Source: Roseimaritima sp.
Lineage (GTDB): Bacteria > Planctomycetota > Planctomycetia > Pirellulales > Pirellulaceae
Length of the DNA stretch: 5,837 nt
NCBI GenBank assembly: GCA_007124075.1
Contig: SLFV01000413.1
Location: forward strand, 1 to 5,837
Direction of reading: 5' to 3'
Within the stretch, counting starts at the first letter, position 1, and each line of letters starts with the position of its first letter. The position numbers were made by a program, and so were the translations under genes. Positions 1-5,837 of the stretch are shown here, in pieces. Below the pieces are notes generated by a model that did no database searches, was not told where the DNA came from, and saw only the letters and a list, made by a program, of their open reading frames with translations.

Positions 1-162
1 CCTGATCCCTGGCGTGTTGTCTTCGCTTATCTCAACACGCAATCACTGATCTATCAAAACAAGCAGGTCACCGTCAAGCTTGACGGTGACCTGCAATGGG
101 TTGAGGCGTTGGGAAACGACTTTCCGGCCAGCCTGGACTATGTCTTCTCTTTTGTGGCCTGA
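1..162 (+). CDS. C-terminal fragment of an unrecognised protein (5' end outside window)
   Basis: The first reading frame is open from the left edge to a TGA at 160-162 and gives 53 residues, starting PDPWRVVFAYLNTQSLIYQN and ending SLDYVFSFVA. The alternation of hydrophobic and polar residues (for example RVVFAYL, QVTVKLDG, LQWVEALG) looks like real beta-rich protein, and no other frame here is as protein-like. I do not recognise the family. The short beta pattern is loosely like the end of a small lipoprotein of the BamE type, but this is too weak to call. The last 25 bases overlap the 3' end of the minus-strand gene at 138-674. A perfect palindrome lies within codons 21-32 (encoding roughly KQVTVKLDGDLQ). 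The start, length and signal sequence cannot be judged. Confidence 0.6.
   Translation, partial: PDPWRVVFAYLNTQSLIYQNKQVTVKLDGDLQWVEALGNDFPASLDYVFSFVA
55..94 (-). terminator. Candidate intrinsic terminator for the 138-674 gene, inside the neighbouring CDS
   Basis: Positions 63-94 are a perfect 32-base palindrome, with half-site GCAGGTCACCGTCAAG followed by its exact reverse complement. As RNA it can form a stem of about 14 base pairs with an AGCU loop. Read on the minus strand, the stem is followed at once by TTGTTTTG (62 down to 55), the T-rich tail expected of a rho-independent terminator. On the plus strand the following bases are AATGGG, so termination would work in one direction only. 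It lies 44 bases past the stop codon of the minus-strand gene, a normal distance, but inside the coding sequence of the convergent gene. The palindrome and tail are seen directly; the terminator role is inferred. Confidence 0.6.
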
Positions 163-674
163 CGTTTTTGGCGTTGCTGCTGTCTCGCAGCATTTTCCAA
201 ACGCTTCCGCATCGGCTGGGGAAGCAGTTGCCTTTGTTCTTCCGTCAAAACCGCGTGAGCCGCCAAAAGAAACTCCAACGTGTATCTGTCAATCGATTCC
301 AAGGCGGCAATCTGCTTCTCGCTCAATCCAGCCGCCTCAGCAACATGGTCCTTCAGTTCTTTTTGCTTCTTGCCAGCCTGCTGACCTTCCTTGCGAGCTT
401 GTTGCATTTTCTGCCTGACTTGCCGGTTAATCCCAGCTTCCTTATTCAATTCACGGAGCCGCTCCTCGGCTTTAGCTGACAACTTCTTCAGCTTCTCGGC
501 TTGTTCGCCGGTTAATTCCGCATTCGCTAAATGCTTTCTCAATTGTGCGGCTGGTCCTTGTGGTGCCGCACGTCCAACAGCTGGATCAGGTTTTACTTTG
601 TCAGGCTGGTCGGCATCCGTTAGGCAGGGAAGGCTGAGCAATAGAATGGCCAGCAGGGCGGGAAATTTTTTCAT
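138..674 (-). CDS. Small secreted helical protein with LTxxQ-like motifs (Spy/CpxP-like)
   Basis: A 178-residue protein with a clear N-terminal signal peptide: MKK, then a hydrophobic core at residues 4-17 (FPALLAILLLSLPC), with likely cleavage after TDA at residue 21. The mature part is short, highly charged and almost certainly helical, rich in K, Q, E, A and R. Three motifs recall the LTxxQ repeat of the Spy/CpxP periplasmic family: LTGEQ (54-58), LSEKQ (117-121) and LTEEQ (143-147). The region 57-112 could form a long amphipathic helix or coiled coil, and the tail after 156 is very basic. In that family such proteins bind unfolded envelope proteins or sense metals; here the role is only inferred. 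The ATG at 674 is supported by the signal peptide and by a GGAG 9 bases upstream. The gene stands alone, facing away from yceH, and its 3' end overlaps the convergent partial gene by 25 bases. Family assignment is moderate. Confidence 0.85.
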   Translation of the reverse strand: MKKFPALLAILLLSLPCLTDADQPDKVKPDPAVGRAAPQGPAAQLRKHLANAELTGEQAEKLKKLSAKAEERLRELNKEAGINRQVRQKMQQARKEGQQAGKKQKELKDHVAEAAGLSEKQIAALESIDRYTLEFLLAAHAVLTEEQRQLLPQPMRKRLENAARQQQRQKRQATKEKT

Positions 675-683
675 GGTTTAGGA

Positions 684-687
684 CTCC
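684..687 (-). promoter_or_regulatory. Ribosome binding site of the 138-674 gene
   Basis: On the minus strand the sequence reads GGAG, then nine bases, then the ATG at 674. It fixes the start that gives a complete signal peptide. Confidence 0.55.
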
Positions 688-985
688 AAGTAGAAAGTGG
701 CAATACGACGGCAAAACCAATGGGAAGTTTCGTTAGGTATGCGGGAGGAACGATTCTTCCACCCCCTTGCACCCGCACAGCAGGAATACCCGGGAGAGGA
801 GTAGGAGAGGGTTGGGATATTCCCGTCTGCCGCTCGCCTTAGAACAAAAGCGTGACTCCGCAAGCAACGTGAACCCGCGCTATCTTATCCCTACGCGAAG
901 GGCTGGTGTTCATCCCTTTTACGAAAAAAGGAAAAATATCTGCTTCCAAACTTCCGCCGTCTGCAGGTCGCGGGCATCCACCGGT

Positions 986-1014
986 TTTCGCGAGCCTTTG
1001 AATCACGATATACT
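986..1014 (+). promoter_or_regulatory. Weak candidate promoter upstream of yceH
   Basis: TATACT at 1009-1014 is a good match to a bacterial -10 box. A 17-base spacer places TTTTCG (986-991) at the -35 position, which is a poor match. Transcription would begin near 1021, leaving a leader of about 64 bases before the ATG at 1085. The dyad GAATCA-N10-TGATTC (1000-1021) encloses the -10 box. Single-sequence prediction only; planctomycete promoters are not well enough defined to be sure. Confidence 0.3.
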
Positions 1015-1021
1015 TTGATTC
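1000..1021. promoter_or_regulatory. Operator-like dyad GAATCA-N10-TGATTC
   Basis: Two exact 6-base inverted arms (1000-1005 and 1016-1021) are separated by 10 bases that contain the TATACT candidate -10 box. The 16-base spacing of arm starts, about 1.5 helical turns, and the overlap with a possible promoter fit a repressor site. A 6-base arm pair can also occur by chance. No regulator gene that would use it is visible nearby. Confidence 0.22.
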
Positions 1022-1084
1022 TGATAGCTACCGGCCATCCGATGTCGGTCCCTACCTTCCTTCGTTTGGTACCAGGTCAGTTGC

Positions 1085-1780
1085 ATGTCAGAGTCAGAAC
1101 AGGCCCCCGAATCCGTGAAGCAGTTGCCTTCCCTTGCAGCGCATGCTCGACGTGTGCTGGGGGTTCTGGTTGAGAAGGCAAAGACCACGCCAGATAGTTA
1201 CCCGATGACACTGAACGGAATCGTCGTCGCCTGCAACCAGAAATCCAATCGCGCGCCGCAAATGCAGCTTGGCGAGGGTGATGTGCAAATTGCCCTCGAT
1301 CAGCTCCGCAGCCTGGGGGCCGTTGCCGAAATTCAGGGCAGCGGACGTGTCAGTAAATTCCGGCACTTGGCATATGATTGGTTGGGCGTTCGCGGCGCGG
1401 AGGCGGCGATTGTTGTTGAGCTGTTGTTGCGTGGCCCACAAACCGTTGGCGAATTACGCTCGCGGGCCAGCCGGATGGAGGCTACGGGCGATCTGCAAGC
1501 CACCACTGCTCATGTGGAAGCGTTAATTGAGAAAGGGTTGGTGGTCGCGTTAACCCCGGCGGGTCGTGGCCAACAGTTTGCTCACACTTTGTACGCTCCG
1601 ATAGAAATCAGCCACTTGAAAGAGAAGGTTGCGGCTGCCGAGGTTGCGGAAGCGATGCCCGCTGCTATGGCCGTGGCAAGCGATCGGCGAACCGATACTG
1701 GCTTGGCTGAGCGACTTGATTCACTGACCAAGAGGGTTGCAGAACTGGAGAGAATTGTTGCCCAAATTCAGCAAGCGTAG
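1085..1780 (+). CDS. yceH: YceH family protein (DUF480, UPF0502)
   Basis: A 231-residue protein matching the YceH/DUF480 family as I remember E. coli YceH (about 215 residues). The hallmark stretches are present: VLVEKAKTTPDSYPMTLNG at 27-45 followed by VACNQKSNR (48-56), and ELLLRGPQTVGELRSRASRM at 112-131. The family folds as two winged-helix domains, here about 16-95 and 100-172, and ends in a predicted coiled coil (about 206-230, LAERLDSLTKRVAELERIV) that could mediate dimerisation. No signal peptide or membrane segment, so it should be cytoplasmic. The biochemical function of the family is not established; winged helices suggest nucleic-acid or protein binding. The ATG at 1085 has only a weak AGG (1074-1076) eight bases upstream. 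The N-terminal 15 or so residues exceed the E. coli protein. A linker rich in Ala (183-198) precedes the coiled coil. The hydrolase gene follows on the same strand after 73 bases. Confidence 0.93.
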   Translation: MSESEQAPESVKQLPSLAAHARRVLGVLVEKAKTTPDSYPMTLNGIVVACNQKSNRAPQMQLGEGDVQIALDQLRSLGAVAEIQGSGRVSKFRHLAYDWLGVRGAEAAIVVELLLRGPQTVGELRSRASRMEATGDLQATTAHVEALIEKGLVVALTPAGRGQQFAHTLYAPIEISHLKEKVAAAEVAEAMPAAMAVASDRRTDTGLAERLDSLTKRVAELERIVAQIQQA

Positions 1781-1826
1781 TAGCGAGCCGAAAACGGAGC
1801 CGGCCCTACCCCTCTTTAACCTCATA

Positions 1827-1882
1827 TAGCTCCCTGTTTTAGCAAGGTCTTCCATGGTTAGCTCCCTATTTCGCCAGGCTTC
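1827..1882 (+). repeat. Imperfect direct repeat around the hydrolase start
   Basis: TAGCTCCCT is repeated exactly at 1827-1835 and 1859-1867. The similarity continues beyond it: the first copy runs on as GTTTTAGCAAGGTCTTC and the second as ATTTCGCCAGGCTTC, matching at most positions if small gaps are allowed. The copies are 32 bases apart. The first contains the AAGG ribosome binding site for the ATG at 1854; the second lies in the first codons. This may be an old tandem duplication or chance. Confidence 0.35.
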
Positions 1883-3128
1883 GGGCAGCTTGCCCATTTG
1901 TAGTCGCCGCATGTCAGGACCGTGCTTGATCCCGACGGATGCAGCGAAAGTCGTCAAACTTGGTGCCCCATCAATTCGTCGTTATTGCGGCAAAGGACTG
2001 ACCTGCTGCCTGATCTTGATGGCTGTCTTGCCAGCGGAAACCTGGGGTCAACCGGCATGCGAGGAAACCTCTGAGACGTGGTCGATGATTCAACCTGCGT
2101 TCGAAATCCCGCCCAACCTGGCGGGGGATTTTGGCACCTACCGTTCGCTGCTGCAGCATTCCGATGGGTCGAAAATAGAAACGCCAGCACAATGGCGACA
2201 GGTGCGTCGGCAAATTCTGGACCGGTGGCACAGCGAAATGGGCAACTGGCCCGAGCTATTTCCCGACGGGCAATTGCAGGTTTTGCAATCAATCCGACGC
2301 GCTGAAGAGGCCTTGACGCAGCACACGGTTGCGTTGCGTTGGACACCCCAGGAGACTACGACTGGCTACCTACTGGTTCCCGACGGGCAGGGCCCTTTTC
2401 CAGCGGTCATCACTGTCTACTACGAGCCAGAAACCGCGATTGGGTTGGGGCGAGCCGATCGCGATTTCGCAATTCAGCTTGCCCGTCGCGGCTTTGTAAC
2501 CCTTTCGTTGGGAACAACCGAAGCGACGAAAGCCCAGACCTACGGCTTGTATTACCCCGATTTGGATCGGGCAACCGTTCAGCCGCTGTCGATGCTGGCG
2601 TATGCGGCAGCCAATGCGTGGCATGCATTGGCCAATCGAGGTGAGGTTGATGCTGCCAGAATTGGAATCATGGGACATTCGTTTGGTGGGAAATGGGCGA
2701 TGTTTGCTAGTTGTCTGTTCGAACCATTCGCATGTGCGGTTTGGTCAGACCCGGGCATCGTTTTCGACCAGGCACGTCCGAGCGTGAACTATTGGGAGCC
2801 ATGGTATTTGGGTTACCATCCCCGACCATGGCGGAAAAGGGGGCCGATTACCTCGGAGAATCCAGCCCGTGGGTTGTACGTTCGACTGAGAGAAACCGGT
2901 GTCGACCTACACGAATTACACGCCTTAATGGCACCACGTCCCTTCCTGGTCTCGGGCGGCAGCGAGGATCCGCCAGAACGATGGCAGGCCTTACAACGGA
3001 CGGTCAAAGTCAATCAGCTTTTGGGTTTCAAGAATCGTGTGGCGATGACCAATCGGCCCGAACATGCACCGAACCCGGATTCCAACGCGGTCGTCTACGC
3101 TTTTTTTCAGCATTTCTTAGCACAGTAA
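1854..3128 (+). CDS. Secreted alpha/beta hydrolase, esterase-like (possibly CE15/acetylxylan-esterase related)
   Basis: A 424-residue alpha/beta hydrolase. The nucleophile elbow is GHSFGG (274-279) with Ser276 as catalytic serine. His404 in RPEHAPN is the likely catalytic histidine, and Glu371 or Asp372 in SGGSEDPPERW is the likely acid. Before the fold, the segment WRQVRRQILDRWHSEMGNWP (114-133) and, after the serine, VNYWEPWYLG (311-320) and DLHELHALMAPRPFLVSGG (351-369) resemble the layout of secreted carbohydrate esterases such as CE15 glucuronoyl and acetylxylan esterases. Substrate is therefore guessed to be an ester on plant or algal polysaccharide. A hydrophobic stretch (49-60) preceded by Arg/Lys and followed by AETWGQPA looks like a signal peptide, but with 48 residues in front of it when started at 1854. 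That start has AAGG six bases upstream (1844-1847). A TTG at 1926 with AGGA six bases upstream, or the ATG at 1911, would give a more normal signal peptide. It converges on the next gene, leaving 34 bases between stops. Confidence 0.87.
   Translation: MVSSLFRQASGSLPICSRRMSGPCLIPTDAAKVVKLGAPSIRRYCGKGLTCCLILMAVLPAETWGQPACEETSETWSMIQPAFEIPPNLAGDFGTYRSLLQHSDGSKIETPAQWRQVRRQILDRWHSEMGNWPELFPDGQLQVLQSIRRAEEALTQHTVALRWTPQETTTGYLLVPDGQGPFPAVITVYYEPETAIGLGRADRDFAIQLARRGFVTLSLGTTEATKAQTYGLYYPDLDRATVQPLSMLAYAAANAWHALANRGEVDAARIGIMGHSFGGKWAMFASCLFEPFACAVWSDPGIVFDQARPSVNYWEPWYLGYHPRPWRKRGPITSENPARGLYVRLRETGVDLHELHALMAPRPFLVSGGSEDPPERWQALQRTVKVNQLLGFKNRVAMTNRPEHAPNPDSNAVVYAFFQHFLAQ
1916..1928 (+). promoter_or_regulatory. 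Alternative ribosome binding site and TTG start of the hydrolase
   Basis: AGGA at 1916-1919 lies six bases before an in-frame TTG at 1926-1928. Starting here leaves about 24 residues before the hydrophobic core, closer to a usual signal peptide than the 48 residues from the ATG at 1854. It competes with the AAGG/ATG pair at 1844-1856. Sequence alone does not decide between them. Confidence 0.3.
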
Positions 3129-3162
3129 CCAGCGCAAACGTTATCCGGAGACGAAAAACGCA
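3129..3162. other. Short gap between convergent genes, no clear terminator
   Basis: Thirty-four bases separate the two stop codons. CGGAGA (3145-3150) can pair with TCTCCG (3175-3180), but the loop would be 24 bases and no T-run follows on either strand, so it is not called as a terminator. Termination of both genes is unexplained by what is visible. Confidence 0.5.
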
Positions 3163-5837
3163 TCAAAAAGCGGCTCTCCGTGGTACGTTCCTGGCAGGCT
3201 TGCCATCGGTGCTGGTGGTATCGGAATTGATCTGCTCCCTGTCCGGACTTGTTTGATCGGAGCGGTCAAAGCGATGCCGATATTCGGTATCAACCGTTGC
3301 ATCCACCACTAGACGATCGGGATACTGCGTAATTTCTGCGCTCAATCCACGAAACCACTGCAGAATTGGTGATTCAAACCCTGGTGGAGCAGCATCACGA
3401 GGAGCTGGTCTGTCGCCCCAAGCAGAACTGCGCCAGCCCCGCCAGCGACCATCGGAAGTGTGCTCGTAGTCCCCTTGCAGCGGGCAAGATAGTTCGGTCC
3501 CCAAAATTTGTTGGGACGTCATTTCCATCGAATCAGGCGCGACATTCAGTTGCCTCGCGATTTGGTCCAGCAGCATCGCTCCCGCACGCGAAGTCTCAGC
3601 AGCCTGCTGGTATGCTAGGTGGTTGACCCAGCTTGACAGCTTGCTGTTTTGAAGATTTCCCACCTTCACACGCACTTGGGCGTCGCGTTCTGTTTCGATT
3701 ACACGCAGCGAAGTCAACGATGCAGCCAAAACATCATATTGGAAAGAAAGAACACTGAATCCATTGCCTTGGTAACGGTACAACCCACCCAGCAAACGGT
3801 TGGTTCCAGGTGCAACGGGAGTTCCACGACCAATCCCAAAAGGTAATCGGTCCAGAACACCAGGCTGAGGCCAGGCTCCCAGATAACCCGGCGTCGATTG
3901 CAGGGCGAAGTAACCCCGGATCAAACCGGTCATATCCTCAGGTCGTGGCGGTACGGTATCCTTGATTGCCGCGAACAAGTAATGCGGAGGAATGGTGCCC
4001 GACAAACGGTCAGAAACAACGTGGGCGTGTGCCGAAACGATGTCATCGGGAGCAAATTGAATCGCCTGCGTTGTCGGCGGCCCTAGTTGAGTCGCGATCC
4101 AACCATACTTTTCCGGAACCAACGGCGCGATCTGACAATGCACTTGCAGTCGCTCCCAGCCCTCGGGGGTCTCCTGACGCTGCACGGCAAAAATGATCGG
4201 ATCTACCTGTTGCCATTGCCGCGTGAAATAATCCGCTTGCTCCTGATACCAACGCGACTCCGCAGCAGTAACCTCAGCAAGCGGCACGTCGGGAATTGGC
4301 AGGAATCGTCCGCGAGTCCCGCGAATGCTGTTGGCACAAACACCATTGTTGATTTCCAGCGTGCTGCCATCAGAATGCTGCCCGAAACCTTCGGGTAAAA
4401 AGCCTTCGGCCTGCAGTTGGCCGACGGACTGCAGCGGAAAGCCTTCAGACTGGGCAGCGATTTGAGCCAAATAGTACATGGAGAAACCGCCTACGACTTG
4501 CAATCTTCGACGAAGCTCAATTTGGTAATGCGGTTCCAACAAAGATCGCAGCATTACCGACGGGAAATATGCGAAAACGGTGTCTCCGCGATCAACCGGG
4601 ACTAACTGTCGCGCGTACTGAAAGTCGGCAGACTCGGCCATCGAGGGCCCCTCTGCGCCCACTTCCACAAATCTTTCCATTAGCCTGCGACTATTAGTGA
4701 CAAAGATCCAGTCACCATCAACAACCATAAACGAGCGGACTCGATGGTCGGGCGAGGAAAGCAAGCTGACTTTGCGGCCTTCTATTTCTTCCTCGACCAG
4801 CGTGACATCATCGCGTCCCGCCTTGGAGGCCCGTTCGGCACGCATCGCGGTTTCTAATAGAAACCGACTTTTCGCCTTGATCAATATTCCCAGCGATGCA
4901 CCCTCACTGAGGAACAAGTCGTTACCGATGATTGCCTGGTCTTCGATGACGGTCGCCCCTAACATCCGCGACATCTCGGTGAGTTTCATGCTTAGCTGAG
5001 TTTCAATGGCGGAGGTTCCCGCGTCTTGAACCTGACGAACACGAAACATTCCTGAAATATCTCCGCCGTACTGGCTCATCAGGTCGTTAAACCAAAGATA
5101 GTTTGCGAAAGATCCGAAGCGCAAATAAAAACACTCCGGGGGCACACGACTGGCCGTCAACTCGACCTGCACGTCATCGGACGTCTCCACCTGTTCGGCT
5201 GGCGTCCAGGTTGGTCCGTCTGGAATTGGCGCTAACGTGGTTTCGCTACTTAGCGGTTGCTGGGTTGACACCTCCAGAAATGCGGCTGCCCGCATCTTTT
5301 CGGTACCCGCGATTAGTTCCAACACCGATTGCAAAGGATTCTCTGGAGCGGCAACCGTTGTAGTGAAGTTTTCGGGAAGCGGCAATTGAAAACGCCTGGC
5401 AAGCGACGTCACCAGATAGGGTTCAACCAAAGCCGGATAGTCAGCCGCCTTGATCCGGTCGGTTGCCATTGTGGTGTACGCCTCCCACCATTGCTGGATG
5501 ACCCAGCCAAACTGTTGGGGCTGGGCTTCAGGATTCAGTGTGAGATTCGTTGCTGTGGGCCCAATGACCTCAACCGTAAGAGGTGCGTCTCCCTGAAACA
5601 AGAAAAACGCTTGTCGGCGATCGATCCGTTGTTCGGGAGGATTCAGCACATTTTGTAAGGCATCGGCAACGCGTGCCATTAAACGCGGGTTTCCTCGGCG
5701 GTTAATAGGAGCACGTGCCATTGCGGCACGCGTCGTCGCGGCGGGTGACAGCGGCAGATTACGCGAGACAGGGTAGAATAATCGCCCCTGCGAGTTTTTC
5801 ACTTCGATGTCACGTTCAGGCTGCAAAACATCAACGA
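3163..5837 (-). CDS. Very large planctomycete-type protein, DUF3352-like, 5' end outside window
   Basis: The minus frame stays open to the right edge. The first possible start inside is a TTG at 5826, but codons continue upstream of it (V-D-V before the Leu) with no stop, so the true start most likely lies outside and the gene is partial. From that TTG there are 887 residues. No catalytic motif or transmembrane segment is evident; the N-terminus that would show a signal peptide is missing. Recognisable stretches are RSFMVVDGDWIFVTNSRRLM (364-383), DTVFAYFPSVMLRSLLEPHY (415-434), and RFLPIPDVPLAEVTAAE (507-523) followed by YFTRQWQQVDP (533-543). In memory these resemble large DUF3352-like proteins of unknown function in planctomycetes. 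Cysteines are few (4). The region 191-220 is Pro/Thr/Glu-rich and may be a linker, and the tail from about 850 is polar and probably disordered. Role unknown; an envelope or secreted location is only a guess. Confidence 0.88.
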   Translation of the reverse strand, partial: VDVLQPERDIEVKNSQGRLFYPVSRNLPLSPAATTRAAMARAPINRRGNPRLMARVADALQNVLNPPEQRIDRRQAFFLFQGDAPLTVEVIGPTATNLTLNPEAQPQQFGWVIQQWWEAYTTMATDRIKAADYPALVEPYLVTSLARRFQLPLPENFTTTVAAPENPLQSVLELIAGTEKMRAAAFLEVSTQQPLSSETTLAPIPDGPTWTPAEQVETSDDVQVELTASRVPPECFYLRFGSFANYLWFNDLMSQYGGDISGMFRVRQVQDAGTSAIETQLSMKLTEMSRMLGATVIEDQAIIGNDLFLSEGASLGILIKAKSRFLLETAMRAERASKAGRDDVTLVEEEIEGRKVSLLSSPDHRVRSFMVVDGDWIFVTNSRRLMERFVEVGAEGPSMAESADFQYARQLVPVDRGDTVFAYFPSVMLRSLLEPHYQIELRRRLQVVGGFSMYYLAQIAAQSEGFPLQSVGQLQAEGFLPEGFGQHSDGSTLEINNGVCANSIRGTRGRFLPIPDVPLAEVTAAESRWYQEQADYFTRQWQQVDPIIFAVQRQETPEGWERLQVHCQIAPLVPEKYGWIATQLGPPTTQAIQFAPDDIVSAHAHVVSDRLSGTIPPHYLFAAIKDTVPPRPEDMTGLIRGYFALQSTPGYLGAWPQPGVLDRLPFGIGRGTPVAPGTNRLLGGLYRYQGNGFSVLSFQYDVLAASLTSLRVIETERDAQVRVKVGNLQNSKLSSWVNHLAYQQAAETSRAGAMLLDQIARQLNVAPDSMEMTSQQILGTELSCPLQGDYEHTSDGRWRGWRSSAWGDRPAPRDAAPPGFESPILQWFRGLSAEITQYPDRLVVDATVDTEYRHRFDRSDQTSPDREQINSDTTSTDGKPARNVPRRAAF

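Larger units (their letters stand above)
675..1084. other. Gene-free region between divergent genes
   Basis: About 410 bases separate the divergent starts of the secreted LTxxQ protein and yceH. Open frames here are short, begin at rare start codons and give low-complexity, Arg-rich or otherwise unconvincing peptides, so no gene is called. No tRNA-like fold or known riboswitch was recognised. What can be seen are small inverted repeats: CCTTTT/AAAAGG at 915-920 and 926-931, TCGCG/CGCGA at 968-972 and 989-993, and GAATCA/TGATTC at 1000-1005 and 1016-1021. There is also a purine-rich stretch near 790-812 with repeated GGAGAGG-like words. The region most likely carries the promoters of both flanking genes. 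Confidence 0.6.

Noticed and set aside
80..418. Plus-strand open frame of 112 codons across the LTxxQ gene
   Set aside because: It lies antisense to a gene with a clean signal peptide and ribosome binding site, and its own product is Pro/Ser/Arg-rich without family features.
615..635. Possible lipoprotein Cys17 (SLPC) in the LTxxQ protein
   Set aside because: Proline precedes the cysteine, which does not fit a lipobox; ordinary signal-peptidase cleavage after TDA is more likely.
678..863. Minus-strand 61-codon frame just upstream of the LTxxQ gene
   Set aside because: It has no ribosome binding site and an implausible composition. The region is better explained as the leader of the LTxxQ gene.
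915..931. CCTTTT/AAAAGG hairpin as a terminator
   Set aside because: The stem is only six mostly A-T pairs, with no T-run following on either strand and no gene ending nearby.
767..1018. Plus-strand open frame of 83 codons in the intergenic region
   Set aside because: It starts at TTG without a ribosome binding site, has an Arg/Ser-rich composition typical of non-coding frames, and runs through the candidate promoter.
3099..3107. Run of seven T near the end of the hydrolase as a slippage site
   Set aside because: It simply encodes FF in a conserved-looking hydrophobic helix, and a shifted product would gain no recognisable domain.
3145..3180. CGGAGA/TCTCCG as a shared terminator between convergent genes
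   Set aside because: The loop is 24 bases, the stem short and partly inside the next gene, and there is no T-run.
2711..3256. Plus-strand 181-codon frame overlapping the hydrolase and the start of the convergent gene
   Set aside because: It is out of frame with the hydrolase, which carries the catalytic Ser and His. The product is Arg/Ser/Gly-rich with no motifs.

Overview
The window reads as ordinary chromosomal DNA from a planctomycete, probably of the Rhodopirellula/Pirellula type. This is inferred from three things: moderate GC; single genes scattered on alternating strands; and large secreted or unknown proteins, including a C-terminal gene of about 890 residues that resembles DUF3352-like proteins I associate with planctomycete genomes. 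No database search was possible. All family calls rest on motifs read by eye.

Layout, left to right. Positions 1-162 (+) hold the last 53 codons of an unrecognised gene. It runs tail to tail into a minus-strand gene (138-674) for a small secreted, helical LTxxQ-type protein, and the two overlap by 25 bases. A perfect 32-base palindrome (63-94) lies inside the partial gene and is followed by a T-rich stretch on the minus strand, so it looks like the intrinsic terminator of the secreted-protein gene. A gene-free stretch (675-1084) separates the divergent starts of that gene and a plus-strand yceH-family gene (1085-1780). It contains a possible promoter with a small dyad across its -10 element. 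After a 73-base gap comes a secreted alpha/beta hydrolase (1854-3128, +) with a clear GHSFGG nucleophile elbow and an ambiguous start. It converges, across 34 bases, on a very large minus-strand gene (3163 to the right edge), which is cut at its 5' end by the window.

Nothing suggests that these genes form one pathway. yceH and the hydrolase share a strand and could be co-transcribed, but they are functionally unrelated as far as can be seen. No RNA gene, CRISPR array, transposase, integrase, phage gene or defence system was found. I see no convincing undescribed system. The points most worth checking are the terminator embedded in a neighbouring coding sequence, the start-site region of the hydrolase with its imperfect duplication, and the two poorly characterised proteins (the LTxxQ protein and the DUF3352-like protein).
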